The notes: a model not told the origin generated them from the sequence alone. A DNA stretch of 64,000 nt from Parahaliea mediterranea (GCF_017255185.1 NZ_JAFKCZ010000006.1:124001-188000); one strand, 5' to 3'; numbered from the stretch's first letter, positions 39,421-49,392 are shown. Numbers and translations are program-made.

Positions 39421-42063
39421 CTAGCCGGTATTGCGCATGCCGGCGGCGATGCCGGCGAAGGTCACCATGACCGCCTGGTCCAGCTGCGCCTCCGGCTCCT
39501 TGCGCTGGCGCTGCAGCAGTTCCGCCTGCAGCACGTTGAGCGGGTCGGTGTAGATATTGCGCAGGTGAATGGACTGGCGTATCCAGGGCGAGTCCTCGAG
39601 CGGCGCCGCGACGCCGTTGAGGGCCAGCACGGTGGCGCAGTCGTGGGCCAGTTGCGCGCGCAGCTCGTCGCCGATCGGTCGCAGCTCCCGCGGCACCAGG
39701 CAGTCGTCGTAGTGTGCCGACAACCCCGCGTCCGCCTTGGCGAAGACCATCTCCAACATCGACAGCCGGGTGGCGAAGAAAGGCCAGGACGCGGCCATCT
39801 CCTGCAACAGATCCTGCTGGCCGCGATCGATGGCCAACTGCAGGGCCTTGCCCGCCCCCAGCCAGGCCGGCAGCATCAAGCGGTTCTGGGACCAGGCGAA
39901 TATCCACGGAATCGCGCGCAGGCTCTCGATGCCGCCGCCCTTCGCCCGCCGCGCCGGCCGCGAGCCCAGGGGCAGGCCCGCCAGCTCCTGTTCCGGGGTG
40001 GCGTAGCGGAAGTAGGGAACGAATTCCGGCTCGCCGCGGATAACCGCCCGGTAGGCCTCGCAGGAGTCCGCCGACAGCGACTCCATGACCTCCCGCCACT
40101 CCGGTTTCGGCGCCGGCGGCGTGGACAGGTTGGCGCGGCAGATCGCGGTGGTGTACAGGGCCAGGGTTTTCACCGCCAGGGAGGTCCAGCCGAGCTTGGC
40201 GCGGATCATCTCACCCTGTTCGGTAACCCGCAGGCCGTTCTTCAGCGAACCCGGCGGCTGCGACAGCAGCGCGGCGTGGGCCGGCGCGCCGCCGCGGCCG
40301 ATGGTGCCGCCGCGGCCGTGGAACAGGGTCAGCGCCACATCGTGTTCCGCGCAGGCGGCCAGCAACTCCTCCTGGGCGCGGTACTGGGCCCAGGAGGCGG
40401 CGAGCACACCGGCGTCCTTGGCCGAGTCGGAGTAGCCGATCATCACCATCAACTGGCCGCCGATATGGCCGCGGTACCAGGGGTTGTCCAGCAGGCTGCG
40501 AATGACCTCATTGGCGCGGGACAGGTCGTCGAGGGTCTCGAACAGCGGCGCCACCGGCATGTTGAAGGGGCAGCCGGTCTCGCGCAGCAGCAGGTGCACC
40601 GCCAGCACATCCGAGGCCTGGCGCGCCATGGAGATCACATAGGCGCCAAGCGCCCCTTGCGGTTGCCGGGCGATCACCTCGCAGGTGGCCAGCACTTCCG
40701 CTGCGTCCTCCGATGGCTGCCAGCGTGGCGGGATCAGCGGCCGCCGGCTGCTCAACTCCTGCAACAGGAAGGCGCAACGGGCCTGCTCGTCCCACTCGGC
40801 GTAGTCGCCCAGGCCGAGGTAGCTGGTGAGCTCGGACAAGACCTGGGTGTGGCGGGCGCTGTCCTGGCGAATATCGTGGCGCACCAGGTTGACCCCGAAA
40901 CAGCGTACCCGGCGCAGCAAATCGAGCAGGCCGCCATTGGCGATGGTCGTCATGCCGCAGTCGATCATGGACTGGTAGCAGGCCTCCAGCGGTTGCCACA
41001 GCACGTCCTCGCCCAGGGGCTGCAACGCGCGGGCCCCCTCCCCCTCGAGCACGGCCTCGATATCCGCCAGGTGTCGGCGCAGGGTGCCGCGCAGGCCCCG
41101 CAGTACCTCGCGGTAGGGCTCGTGGGCATCCCCCGATAGCTCGCGCAGGCGCTCGTTGCAGCGGGTCATGGAGAGCTCTTCGACCAGCTCGTCGACATCC
41201 TTGAGGTAGAGGTCGGTGGCCTGCCAGCGGCTGAGCCACATCACCTCGTCGGTCACCGCGTGGGTGACATTGGGGTTGCCGTCGCGATCGCCACCGATCC
41301 ACGAGGTAAAGGTGACCGGCGCCGCCTCCAGGGGCAGGCCGTGCCCGCAGCAATCGCGCAGGGCGGTGTCCAGGCGGCGCAGGAACTCCGGCACCGCCCG
41401 CCACAGGGAGTCCTCCACCACCGCGAAGCCCCACTTGGCCTCGTCCACCGGCGTCGGCCGCTGCAGGCGGAAGTCGTCGCCGTACCAGATCTGGGCGATC
41501 AGCTCCCGCAAGCGGCCGTGCAGGCGCTGCTGCTCGCGCTCGGTGAGACCGCTCAGTTCGAGCTGGGACAGGCAGCGGCCAATCTCGGTATGCTTGTGAA
41601 TCAGCGTGCGCCGCATGATCTCGGTGGGATGCGCGGTGAGCACCAGTTCGATCCGCAGCTGGTCGATGGCGCCGCGGATGTCGTCCTCCGACACCCCCTC
41701 GGCCCGCAGCTCGGCGAGACCGTCGGCCAGGTGCTGGGAAGCGGAAAACAGCGGGTCCATATGCCGCGACACGGTGTGGTGCTGGTCGGCGATATTGGCC
41801 AGGTTGAGGAACTGGCTGAAGGCCCGGGCCACCGGCACCAGCTTCTCATTGTCCAGGTTGCGCAGCTCCGCGAGCAGTTCCTCCCGGGCCACGCTATCGT
41901 CCTCGCCGGAGGCCAGGCGGGCGGTCTTGGACAGGCCGCGGATGCGTTCGATCAGTTCCAGGAAGTCCTCGCCCTCGGCCGCGGCGATGGTCTCTCCCAG
42001 CAGGCGCCCGAGAAAGCTGACGTTGCTGCGCAGCAGGCTGTAGTCGGCCTGTTCCTCTTCCAT
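39421..42063 (-). CDS. ppc: Phosphoenolpyruvate carboxylase
   Basis: Ppc carboxylates phosphoenolpyruvate with bicarbonate to oxaloacetate, replenishing the TCA cycle. The 880-residue length is typical of the bacterial enzyme. Catalytic strings are present: [17 protein letters not shown] with the essential His, [39 protein letters not shown], and the C-terminal [11 protein letters not shown], where the family ends with the conserved NTG. It begins 18 bases after gap and is the last gene of the tight series eda, GAPDH-like, gap, ppc. Its placement in that operon suggests shared HexR control, which is unusual for ppc. Confidence 0.97.
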   Translation of the reverse strand: MEEEQADYSLLRSNVSFLGRLLGETIAAAEGEDFLELIERIRGLSKTARLASGEDDSVAREELLAELRNLDNEKLVPVARAFSQFLNLANIADQHHTVSRHMDPLFSASQHLADGLAELRAEGVSEDDIRGAIDQLRIELVLTAHPTEIMRRTLIHKHTEIGRCLSQLELSGLTEREQQRLHGRLRELIAQIWYGDDFRLQRPTPVDEAKWGFAVVEDSLWRAVPEFLRRLDTALRDCCGHGLPLEAAPVTFTSWIGGDRDGNPNVTHAVTDEVMWLSRWQATDLYLKDVDELVEELSMTRCNERLRELSGDAHEPYREVLRGLRGTLRRHLADIEAVLEGEGARALQPLGEDVLWQPLEACYQSMIDCGMTTIANGGLLDLLRRVRCFGVNLVRHDIRQDSARHTQVLSELTSYLGLGDYAEWDEQARCAFLLQELSSRRPLIPPRWQPSEDAAEVLATCEVIARQPQGALGAYVISMARQASDVLAVHLLLRETGCPFNMPVAPLFETLDDLSRANEVIRSLLDNPWYRGHIGGQLMVMIGYSDSAKDAGVLAASWAQYRAQEELLAACAEHDVALTLFHGRGGTIGRGGAPAHAALLSQPPGSLKNGLRVTEQGEMIRAKLGWTSLAVKTLALYTTAICRANLSTPPAPKPEWREVMESLSADSCEAYRAVIRGEPEFVPYFRYATPEQELAGLPLGSRPARRAKGGGIESLRAIPWIFAWSQNRLMLPAWLGAGKALQLAIDRGQQDLLQEMAASWPFFATRLSMLEMVFAKADAGLSAHYDDCLVPRELRPIGDELRAQLAHDCATVLALNGVAAPLEDSPWIRQSIHLRNIYTDPLNVLQAELLQRQRKEPEAQLDQAVMVTFAGIAAGMRNTG

Positions 42064-42081
42064 GTTCTCCCTCTTCGGGCC

Positions 42082-43080
42082 CTACCAGCCGCCCACACGC
42101 GAGAGCAAATCGCACACCCGGCTGGAATAGCCCCATTCGTTGTCGTACCAATTGAGTACCCGCAGATAGCGCCCCCCGGTGACGGCAGTGAAACCGGAGT
42201 CGTAGATCGACGAGTGCGAGTTGCCGATGATATCAGAGGACACGATCGGCCGGTCGCTGAACTGCAGGATACCCCGCAGGCGCTCGGATTGGGCCGCCTC
42301 GCGCACCGCCGCGTGCACGTCCTCAACTGCGATGTCCTTCACGAGCTTGACGAACAGGTCCACCACCGAACCGTCGGGCACCGGCACCCGCGCGGCGATA
42401 CCGTGCAGCCTGCCCCGCAATTGCGGCAGCACCTCGCCCACCGCCTTGGCGGCGCCGGTGGAGGTGGGGATAATGTTTTCCGCCGCGGCGCGACTGCGCC
42501 GCCAGTCGGAGTGCGGCACGTCGGCCAGGCGCTGGTCGTTGGTGTAGGCGTGCACGGTGTTGATCACACCCTCCTCGATGCCGAAGGCGTCATCGAGCAC
42601 GCGCGCCATCGGCGCCAGGCAGTTGGTGGTACAGCTGGCATTGGAAATAATACGGTGGTCGGGCCGCAGGCCGTCCTCGTTGACCCCCAGCACCACGGTG
42701 TAGTCCACCGGATCGGCGGCCGGCACGGTCAACACCACGCGTCCGGCCCCGGCCTGCAGGTGCTGCTCCAGCTGCGCGCGCTTGCGGAACACGCCGGTGG
42801 ACTCCACCACCACGTCCACGCCCATCTCCGCCCAGGGCAGCGCCGCCGGGTCGCGCTCGCTGAGCAGCTTGGCGCGGCTCCTGGGGGTCACGAAGTGGTC
42901 GCCCTCGAGTTTCAGCTCGCGGCCGAAGGGGCCCATCACCGTGTCGTAGTTGAGCAGGTAGCGCAGCGCCTCGGGGTCGAACAGGTCGTTGACGGCGACC
43001 ACGTCCACCCCCTCCACCTGCTCCAGGATGCGAAATACCGAGCGGCCGATGCGGCCGAATCCATTGATGGCGACTTTCAT
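42082..43080 (-). CDS. gap: Type I glyceraldehyde-3-phosphate dehydrogenase
   Basis: This 332-residue enzyme oxidises and phosphorylates glyceraldehyde 3-phosphate with NAD. It starts MKVAINGFGRIGRSVFR, has the NAD-selecting NDLFD, the catalytic SNASCTTNCLAP with Cys150, the partner His177 in VHAYTNDQ, and the C-terminal NWYDNEWGYSSR. All expected catalytic residues are present, so this is the active GAPDH of the locus. Its ATG overlaps the upstream paralogue's stop as TGATG, implying translational coupling. It could equally serve gluconeogenesis; erythrose-4-phosphate dehydrogenase (Epd) is a less likely alternative. Confidence 0.95.
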   Translation of the reverse strand: MKVAINGFGRIGRSVFRILEQVEGVDVVAVNDLFDPEALRYLLNYDTVMGPFGRELKLEGDHFVTPRSRAKLLSERDPAALPWAEMGVDVVVESTGVFRKRAQLEQHLQAGAGRVVLTVPAADPVDYTVVLGVNEDGLRPDHRIISNASCTTNCLAPMARVLDDAFGIEEGVINTVHAYTNDQRLADVPHSDWRRSRAAAENIIPTSTGAAKAVGEVLPQLRGRLHGIAARVPVPDGSVVDLFVKLVKDIAVEDVHAAVREAAQSERLRGILQFSDRPIVSSDIIGNSHSSIYDSGFTAVTGGRYLRVLNWYDNEWGYSSRVCDLLSRVGGW

Positions 43081-44102
43081 CAGGCAGCCTCCTCCTTGCT
43101 ATCCAGTCCGGCGTACAGGCGCACCACGTCCAGCAGGCGCGCGGCGTGGCCCAGGTTCTCGTACCAGCCCAGGCACTTGATGGTGTGATCGCCGGCCTTG
43201 ATCGTGCCGCGGGCGTCGAACAGCAGCGAATAGGCGCTGCCGATCACGTCCGAGGACACGATCGGGTCCTCGGCCACGCCGACCACCCCGGGGAAATCCG
43301 CGGCGCGCTCGCGCACCGCGTCGTTTACCGCCTCCGGCGTCACCCCGGCGTCCGCCATCACCAGGTTCAAATCCAGCAGGCAACCCTCGTGGATGGGCAC
43401 ATTGAGCGCGGAGGTGAGGATCTTGCCGTCGAGGGCGGGCAGCACGCGCCCCAGCCACAAACCCGCCTCGTGGCTGTTGGGAATGATGTTCTCGGCGGCC
43501 GAGCGGCTGCGGCGGTAGTCGGAGCCGGCATAGTCCTGCAGCGCCTGGTCCGAGGTATAGGCGTGCACCGTGGTCATGCTGCCGCACTCGATCCCGAAAC
43601 GCGCCGAGAGGATATGCAACAACAGGCATAGGGCGGTGGTGGTGGCCGAGCCGGCGGATATCATCCGGTCCGCCGCGCTGGCCTCGCCGCCATTGATGCC
43701 GGGAATCACGATGCGGTCGATGGTGTCCACCGGCAGGGTCCGCAACAGCACCCGGGGGGCGCCGTTGTCCAGGTGGTCGCGCATCGCGGCGCCATCGCGG
43801 AACTTGCCGGTGGAGTCGATCACCATGTCCACCCCGAACATGTCCCAGGGCATTTCCGCCGGCGTGTCGATACGCATCAGCCGCGAGCGGAAACGCGGGT
43901 TGACCAGGAAGTTGCCCTGCAGGCTGTGCCGCCCGGGATCACTCACTTCCGAGCACAGCAGGTAGTGCAGGATGTCGGCCTTGCCGATATCGGCGATCGC
44001 CACCACCTCCACGTCGTCGCTGCGCGAGGCGAGGTCGTAAATCTGCCGGCCGGTCTGGCCGAAACCCATGATCCCGACCCGGATCGGTTGATGTTGCGCC
44101 AT
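43080..44102 (-). CDS. GAPDH-like protein lacking the catalytic cysteine
   Basis: This 340-residue protein aligns with the neighbouring GAPDH along its full length but cannot use the same chemistry. The active-site loop reads ISAGSATTTALCL where GAPDH has ISNASCTTNCLAP, so the catalytic Cys is Ala153 (codon GCC) and the second Cys is Ala157. The partner His180 in VHAYTSDQ is retained. The nucleotide motif is GFGQTGR instead of GFGRIGR, and the C-terminal NEWGYS is replaced by ENLGHA. Length and frame are intact, so it is not a decaying pseudogene. It lies 5 bases after eda and its stop overlaps the gap start. A regulatory or structural partner role, or another dehydrogenase activity, is possible. 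Confidence 0.88.
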   Translation of the reverse strand: MAQHQPIRVGIMGFGQTGRQIYDLASRSDDVEVVAIADIGKADILHYLLCSEVSDPGRHSLQGNFLVNPRFRSRLMRIDTPAEMPWDMFGVDMVIDSTGKFRDGAAMRDHLDNGAPRVLLRTLPVDTIDRIVIPGINGGEASAADRMISAGSATTTALCLLLHILSARFGIECGSMTTVHAYTSDQALQDYAGSDYRRSRSAAENIIPNSHEAGLWLGRVLPALDGKILTSALNVPIHEGCLLDLNLVMADAGVTPEAVNDAVRERAADFPGVVGVAEDPIVSSDVIGSAYSLLFDARGTIKAGDHTIKCLGWYENLGHAARLLDVVRLYAGLDSKEEAA

Positions 44103-44107
44103 GGTGC

Positions 44108-44737
44108 TTACTCCCTGTGGTTGTGTTCGGCCATGGCGTCCGCCGCCAGGGCCGCAATACGATCCCAGTCGCCGGCCTCGACCAGCGCCGGGGCGACCAT
44201 CCAAGACCCGCCGCAACATACAACGTTGGGCAGCGCCAGGTAGTCGCGGAAGTTGTCCGCGGTGAGCCCGCCGGTGGGACAGAATTGAACACCGGGAAAG
44301 GGGCCCGCCAGGGACTTGAGCAGGCCAATGCCGCCCGCCGCGGCGGCGGGGAACAACTTGAAGGTGTCGATGCCGTGATCCAGACCCTGCATGACCTCGG
44401 AGGCCGTGGCGACCCCGGGCACGAAGTGCGCCCGGCGCTCCGCGGCGGCGCGCAACAGCGACGCCGTCGCCCCCGGACTGACCAGGATGTCCGCCCCCGC
44501 CTCCAGCGCCGCGTCGAGCTCGCGGGGGTTGGTCACGGTGCCCGCCGCGACCAGCAACTGCGGCAGTTCGGCCTTGACCGCGCGCAGGCTGTCGAGGGCC
44601 GCGGGGGTGCGCAGGGTGATTTCCACCGCGCGCATGCCCGCTGCCGCCAGCGCGCGGCACAGCCGTACCGTCCCGGCCTCGTCACCAGCGGTAATTACCG
44701 GTAGCACGCGACAGGGCGCGAGCAGCTCGCCAATCAT
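44108..44737 (-). CDS. eda: KDPG aldolase (2-dehydro-3-deoxy-phosphogluconate aldolase)
   Basis: Eda splits 2-keto-3-deoxy-6-phosphogluconate to pyruvate and glyceraldehyde 3-phosphate, the last specific step of the Entner-Doudoroff pathway. The 209-residue barrel has RVLPVITAGD, the catalytic Glu in RAVEITLRTPAAL, VAAGTVTNP, and the Schiff-base Lys in GIDTFKLFPAAAAGG, followed by FCPTGGLT. Two starts are possible: a GTG at 44743 only 2 bases after GGAG, or the ATG at 44737 with 8 bases; the ATG is preferred. It is the first gene of the operon and diverges from hexR. Confidence 0.95.
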   Translation of the reverse strand: MIGELLAPCRVLPVITAGDEAGTVRLCRALAAAGMRAVEITLRTPAALDSLRAVKAELPQLLVAAGTVTNPRELDAALEAGADILVSPGATASLLRAAAERRAHFVPGVATASEVMQGLDHGIDTFKLFPAAAAGGIGLLKSLAGPFPGVQFCPTGGLTADNFRDYLALPNVVCCGGSWMVAPALVEAGDWDRIAALAADAMAEHNHRE

Positions 44738-44754
44738 CTTCACAACTCCAATTA

Positions 44755-44774
44755 AGTAGTTTTATTACATTTTT
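44755..44774. promoter_or_regulatory. HexR-like operator at the eda promoter
   Basis: AGTAGTTTTATTACA (44755-44769) agrees at 13 of 15 positions with the gammaproteobacterial HexR palindrome TGTAAT-WWW-ATTACA. It lies 18 bases upstream of the eda start. The 16 bases GTTTTATTACATTTTT (44759-44774) recur exactly beside hexR. The match is by memory of the consensus, so specificity is inferred. Confidence 0.65.
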
Positions 44775-44950
44775 GACTCTAGCGCATCCCTATCGATGTC
44801 GCAAGGGCGCATTGCCGAGACCCGCCCTTCACGGCGGATAAAAGGCCGAGACTGGATCGTCGCACGACCAGAAACTCGTCGACTCGAATACGCCCCGCCT
44901 CGAGCCAGCCCCGCGGCGCGAAAAAGCCCACGCAAGCCTTGCCACGATAA

Positions 44951-44970
44951 CGTTGTTTTATTACATTTTT
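44951..44970. promoter_or_regulatory. HexR-like operator at the hexR promoter
   Basis: CGTTGTTTTATTACA (44951-44965) is the second HexR-like box, with a good ATTACA half and a weaker left half. It ends about 25 bases before the hexR start codon and shares the exact 16-mer GTTTTATTACATTTTT (44955-44970) with the eda-side box. This fits autoregulation of hexR. Confidence 0.6.
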
Positions 44971-44989
44971 ACCACACCACGACAGAGAC

Positions 44990-45835
44990 ATGCCCATGAG
45001 CCTGATGGCGGAACTGCGCAACACCGAAGCGCGTCGCAGCAAATCGGAACGCAAACTGATCGATTACGTACTGGCCAATCCGGAAGCGGTATTGAACACG
45101 CCCATCGCCCGCCTCGCGGCGGCCGTGGGAGTGAGCGAGCCCACGGTGAACCGCTTCTGCCGCGCCATGGGCGCCCAGGGCTTTCCCGACTTCAAGCTGC
45201 GGCTGGCCGGGGAGCTGGCGCGATCGCGACCCAGCATGACCCGGGATATCGAGGTCGGCGACGCCGCCAGCCATGTGGCGGCAAAGATCTTCGAGGCCAC
45301 CCACGCCAGTCTCGACAGCGCCCACAACAACCTCGACTACAAGGCCCTGGAGAAGGCCGTCGACGCCCTGCACGACGCTCGCGCCATTGTGCTGTGCGGC
45401 CTCGGCGCATCGGCCTCGGTGGCCCAGGACGCCCAGCACAAACTGCTGCGCTTCGACACCCCGGTGACGACGCACAGCGACATCATCAACCAGCGCGTGG
45501 CCGCCGCCGGCCTGGCAGAGCAGGACTGCCTGGTCTGCATCTCCTACACCGGCCGCACCCGGGCCATTGTCGATATCGCGCGCATGGGCCGCGACTGCGG
45601 CGCCACCGTGATCGGCCTCACCGCCCCGGGGTCCGCGCTGGCGCGGGCCTGCGAACTGGTGCTCGCGGTGGAAGGTGGCGAGGATACCGAGCTCTACACC
45701 CCGATGACCTCGCGCATTGCCCAGCTGGTGATCATCGACGTGCTGGTCACCACCCTGGCCCTGCGCAAGGGGTCCGCGTTTGCCGACCGGCTGCGGGCGG
45801 CAAAGCACAGCCTGGCGGGCACCCGGGTTCGCTAG
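44990..45835 (+). CDS. hexR: HexR-like RpiR-family transcriptional regulator
   Basis: HexR represses central sugar-metabolism genes and is released by KDPG. This 281-residue protein has the RpiR N-terminal helix-turn-helix (about 18-75; SKSERKLIDYVLANPE, ARLAAAVGVSEPTVNRFCRAMG) and a C-terminal SIS sugar-phosphate domain from about 120 (VLCGLGASASVAQDAQHK, CISYTGRTRAIVDIA). It diverges from eda, whose substrate KDPG is the known effector, and two HexR-like boxes lie between them; this context makes HexR more likely than another RpiR member. The first ATG is at 44990, with a second 6 bases later. Confidence 0.92.
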   Translation: MPMSLMAELRNTEARRSKSERKLIDYVLANPEAVLNTPIARLAAAVGVSEPTVNRFCRAMGAQGFPDFKLRLAGELARSRPSMTRDIEVGDAASHVAAKIFEATHASLDSAHNNLDYKALEKAVDALHDARAIVLCGLGASASVAQDAQHKLLRFDTPVTTHSDIINQRVAAAGLAEQDCLVCISYTGRTRAIVDIARMGRDCGATVIGLTAPGSALARACELVLAVEGGEDTELYTPMTSRIAQLVIIDVLVTTLALRKGSAFADRLRAAKHSLAGTRVR

Positions 45836-45952
45836 CGCGCAGGTGCCTGATTTCGGCACAAGTACCACGATTAACGCGCGCGGGGAATTGTCCCGTGGCG
45901 CGAAACCTGTACCCTTGCGACCTGAACTTCCCGACCCCATTTACCCGCTATC

Positions 45953-47308
45953 ATGAGAGCACTCTTCACAGTCACCTCGCTGCTGGTCTCCACCTCGCTG
46001 CTGCTGATCGGGCACGGCATGCAGCTCACCCTGCTGCCCCTGCGCGGCTCGATCAACGGGCTGTCGGAGTTCCAGATCGGCATGAGCGCGTCGAGCTACT
46101 TCCTGGGCTTTGTGGCGGGCGCCCTGTTTATTCCGCGGATTATCGCCAAGGTGGGCCACATCCGCAGTTTCGCCGTGCTCACCGCGATCATGACCTGCGC
46201 GCTGCTGGGCCTGGAGATGCTGGACGGCTGGGCGCCGTGGCTGGTGCTGCGCTTTTTCACCGGCGCGGTGATCTGCGGCCTGTACACGGTGATCGAGAGC
46301 TGGCTCAACGACCAGGCCTCCCCGCAATCCCGCGGCCAGGTGCTGGCGATCTACACCTTCATCGTGCTGATGTCGATGGCCGCCGGGCAGGGACTGATCA
46401 ACGTGGGTCCGGCCAGTTCCTCGACCCCCTTCACCCTGGCCGCCGTGTTCCTGGCCCTGGCCATCGTGCCGGTGGGCCTGACCAGCCGGCTGGCCCCGGC
46501 GCCGCTGGAGTCCACCCGCACCCGTTTCAGCCTGCTGTATCGCCGCAGCAAACCCGCCTTCGCCGGCACCATGGTCTCCGGCCTAGTGGTCGGGGGCTTC
46601 TGGTCCCTGGGGGCGGTGTTCGCCCAGCGCTACAGCCAGTCGCTCAACGATGTCACCCTGTTCATCACCGCGGCCATCGCCGGCGGCGCCCTGTTCCAGT
46701 ATCCCATCGGCTGGTTGTCGGACCGGGTGGACCGGCGCCAGGTGATGCTGGCGCTGTGCGTTCTCGGCGCCCTGGCGTCGGCGGCAGTGGCGTTCAGCGT
46801 GGGCCGGCCCTGGCACCTGGCGGCGGTGTTCGGCTTCGGCGCCTGCGTCATGCCCATGTACGCCATTTCGCTGGCGATGGCGGCGGACAATTCCAGCAGC
46901 AAGGAGTTCGTGGAGATCGGCACCTCGGTGTTGATGCTCAATGCCCTGTGCTCGGCGGTCGCCCCGCTGCTGCTGGGCCAGGCCATGACCGCCTTCAATC
47001 CGGCGGCCCTGTTCTGGGGCTCGGCGATCCTGTGCGGCCTGTTTGCGCTCTACATCGGCATCCAGTGTGTACGCACCGCACGCCTGCCGGCGGCGCAGCA
47101 GACTCCCTTCGAGGCCGCCGTACTGGAAGCCGCGCCCACGGCCTTCGACCTGGACCCCCGCGGCCTGGACGACGAGAGCGGCGACCTGATACCGCAGGGC
47201 CTCGAAGAAGAGGAAGAAGAGGAGGAGCTGGAGGAAAGGGGCGAGGACGCGCCGCCGGCCGCCGACTCAGGCGCGGGCCAACAGCGTATCCAGGCGACTG
47301 GCGAATAG
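45953..47308 (+). CDS. MFS-family membrane transporter
   Basis: This 451-residue major-facilitator carrier has twelve hydrophobic segments in two halves. It resembles the YcaD-like group of small-solute MFS proteins (start [57 protein letters not shown] as the loop motif between the halves). Substrate unknown. After the last helix there is a cytoplasmic tail of about 60 residues containing a run of Glu ([15 protein letters not shown]). The final 42 bases overlap the end of the convergent YaiI gene, so the tail end may be a recent extension. It follows hexR by 117 bases on the same strand. Confidence 0.88.
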   Translation: MRALFTVTSLLVSTSLLLIGHGMQLTLLPLRGSINGLSEFQIGMSASSYFLGFVAGALFIPRIIAKVGHIRSFAVLTAIMTCALLGLEMLDGWAPWLVLRFFTGAVICGLYTVIESWLNDQASPQSRGQVLAIYTFIVLMSMAAGQGLINVGPASSSTPFTLAAVFLALAIVPVGLTSRLAPAPLESTRTRFSLLYRRSKPAFAGTMVSGLVVGGFWSLGAVFAQRYSQSLNDVTLFITAAIAGGALFQYPIGWLSDRVDRRQVMLALCVLGALASAAVAFSVGRPWHLAAVFGFGACVMPMYAISLAMAADNSSSKEFVEIGTSVLMLNALCSAVAPLLLGQAMTAFNPAALFWGSAILCGLFALYIGIQCVRTARLPAAQQTPFEAAVLEAAPTAFDLDPRGLDDESGDLIPQGLEEEEEEEELEERGEDAPPAADSGAGQQRIQATGE

Positions 47309-47710
47309 CTGCCGGTCGGCCTGGCTGAGGGGCGCCGCGCCGCCGGTATCGACCCCGCTATCGCGCAGCGTGGCCATGAAGTCACGCATATTGAGCCGGG
47401 CGCGGACGTTCTGTTCGGTATACAGCTCCCCCCGCGGGCCCAGCGCCCGGCAGCCCTTGGCCACCACCTCCGCGGCCAGCGGAATATCCCCGGTGATCAC
47501 CAGGTCGCCCTCCTCGACCCGCGCGGCGATGGCGTTGTCCGCCACGTCGAAGCCACGCTCCACGTGCAGGAAGCGTATATGCGGCGAGGCCGGCACCTGC
47601 ATGGCGTGATTGGCCACCAGGGTCAGCGCGGTGCCGGTACGCTGGGCGGCGCGAAATAGGATCTGCTTGATCGCGCCGGGACAGGCGTCGGCATCCACCC
47701 AGATATTCAT
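47267..47710 (-). CDS. YaiI/YqxD family protein (UPF0178)
   Basis: This 147-residue protein is a member of the conserved YaiI/YqxD (DUF188) family, a PIN-like fold of unknown role. The start [18 protein letters not shown] is the family hallmark, with two Asp near the N-terminus. [32 protein letters not shown] and [19 protein letters not shown] follow. All conserved acidic residues expected of a metal-binding nuclease-like site appear present, but no activity can be claimed. Its last 42 bases overlap the MFS gene on the other strand. It lies 29 bases downstream of the acyl-CoA synthetase stop, on the same strand, and may be cotranscribed with it. Confidence 0.92.
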   Translation of the reverse strand: MNIWVDADACPGAIKQILFRAAQRTGTALTLVANHAMQVPASPHIRFLHVERGFDVADNAIAARVEEGDLVITGDIPLAAEVVAKGCRALGPRGELYTEQNVRARLNMRDFMATLRDSGVDTGGAAPLSQADRQLFASRLDTLLARA

Positions 47711-47739
47711 AAACCTCCTCTCACGCGCCGCGCGCGCCG

Positions 47740-49392
47740 CTAGTCAAACCAGTGCACCAGCAGCGCCTTTTGCTCGGCGGCCTCGCGGGCGAGGCGCTCG
47801 GCGGTCTCCCCAAAGCGCTCCTCCACCTGGTCGCGGCGAATTTTCATGGTCGGCGTCAGCACCCCGCTCTCGATGCTCCAGGGCTCGCGGGACAGGATCA
47901 CCGCGCCGATACGGGCGTGCTTCTCCAAGGTGTCGTTGATACTCTCCAGCGTTTCACGCACCGACTGTTCCACTGTCGAGCTGTCCAGCGCCTGGGCGTC
48001 CCCGGTCAGCACCGCGACCATGACCGTCTTGGAATAGCCGCGGCCCAACAGGCACTGCTGCTCGGTATGCGGGTTCTTGGCAAAGCTGCCCTCGATGGGG
48101 GGTGGCGCCACGAACTTGCCCTGGATGGTCTTGAAATAATCCTTCACCCGGCCGGTGATGTAGATAAAACCGTCCTCGTCCACCCGGGCCTTGTCGCCGG
48201 TGTGCAGCCAGCCGTCCCGCAACAGCTCCGCGGTTTTCTCCGGGTCCTTGTAATACCCGGGGGTATTGCCGTCCGAACGCACCACCAGTTCGCCCTCCTC
48301 GGAGATCCGGTACTCCACCCCGGGCAGGGGCTTGCCCACCGAGCCGATGCGGCGCTCCTCGAAACTGCTGACGATCAGGCCCATGGCCTCGGTCTGGCCG
48401 AAACCCTCCATCAAGGTCAGCCCGATCTCGCCGAACCAGTGAATCAACGGCGGCGGGGTTGGCGCGGCGGCGGTAAGGCAGTAATTCACCTGGTCGAGAC
48501 CGATGGTCTGGAGAATCAATTGCCTGGCGCCCTCGCGGTCCGCGGCCAGCATCCCGTCCAGGGCCTCCTGGCCGCCCAGCTTGGCCAGGATGGCCTGCTG
48601 GAACTGCTCCCAGATACGCGGCGGCCCGAAGAACATCTGCGGGCGGGTGCGCTGCAAGTCCGGCAGTACCGTGTCCAGGCCGCGATTGAAACTCACCTCG
48701 CCGCACACCACCAGGGAGGCGAACTCGACGATCTGGCGCTCCGCAATATGCGACAGCGGCAGGTAGGAAAAATAACGGCTGCCCTCTTCAGAGCCAAACG
48801 CGGCGGTGAAGCGGCGGATCGGGACCAGGTTGCTCTCGTGGGTCTGCATCACACCCTTGGGCTTGCCGGTGGTGCCCGAGGTAAACACCAGCGACACCAG
48901 CTCGTCGGGCGTGGCGGCGTGCGCGGGACGGCGGCCGGCGCCGCGCTCGACCAGGTCGTCCCACTTGAGGTGCGGCCGATCCAGCGCCACCCCCGGCAGC
49001 GCCACCAGGGTGATATCGGCGGGGAGTACGCCACTCACCGCTTCCCAGTTGGCGGTTTCGCCGACGAACATCACCCGGGCACCCGTGAACTCCAGGATAT
49101 ACTGGGCGGTATCCGCCGGCAGCGTGGTGAACATGCTCACGGTGACGTTGCCGGAGGCAATGATCGCCATATCCGCCAGGAACCAGTGGGGGCAGTTCTT
49201 CGACAGGACCACCATGCGCTCGCCGTGACCGAAGTCCTCCTCCAGCACCGTGGCTACCGCCATGGCCTCTTCCCTGGCCCGGGACCAGGTCCAGTCGGTG
49301 GACCCCTCCTCTTCCAGGGCGCGCATCCACACCTTGTCCGGTCGGGTATCGGCCCAGTGATTGAGCAGGGAGGGTAGTGTATCCAGTGCCAT
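47740..49392 (-). CDS. AMP-dependent long-chain acyl-CoA synthetase
   Basis: This 550-residue adenylate-forming enzyme is predicted to activate a fatty acid or related carboxylate to its CoA thioester. It has the P-loop [42 protein letters not shown], the hinge segment [36 protein letters not shown], and a downstream catalytic Lys region near [15 protein letters not shown]. The overall form is that of FadD15-like long-chain enzymes. Of two ATGs, the one at 49392 has GGAG 6 bases upstream, while the one at 49404 has no ribosome site and forms the GGAG itself, so the second is preferred. The exact acyl substrate is unknown. Confidence 0.92.
   Translation of the reverse strand: MALDTLPSLLNHWADTRPDKVWMRALEEEGSTDWTWSRAREEAMAVATVLEEDFGHGERMVVLSKNCPHWFLADMAIIASGNVTVSMFTTLPADTAQYILEFTGARVMFVGETANWEAVSGVLPADITLVALPGVALDRPHLKWDDLVERGAGRRPAHAATPDELVSLVFTSGTTGKPKGVMQTHESNLVPIRRFTAAFGSEEGSRYFSYLPLSHIAERQIVEFASLVVCGEVSFNRGLDTVLPDLQRTRPQMFFGPPRIWEQFQQAILAKLGGQEALDGMLAADREGARQLILQTIGLDQVNYCLTAAAPTPPPLIHWFGEIGLTLMEGFGQTEAMGLIVSSFEERRIGSVGKPLPGVEYRISEEGELVVRSDGNTPGYYKDPEKTAELLRDGWLHTGDKARVDEDGFIYITGRVKDYFKTIQGKFVAPPPIEGSFAKNPHTEQQCLLGRGYSKTVMVAVLTGDAQALDSSTVEQSVRETLESINDTLEKHARIGAVILSREPWSIESGVLTPTMKIRRDQVEERFGETAERLAREAAEQKALLVHWFD

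Noticed and set aside
43080-44102. Decaying pseudogene of gap
   Set aside because: The frame is full length and the stop/start overlap with gap is preserved; only active-site positions are altered.
44953-47328. A 791-codon open frame spanning hexR and the MFS gene in another frame
   Set aside because: The protein is Pro/Arg/His/Gln-rich with no recognisable fold, while the other frame gives HexR and a 12-helix transporter. GC-rich third positions produce such long false frames.
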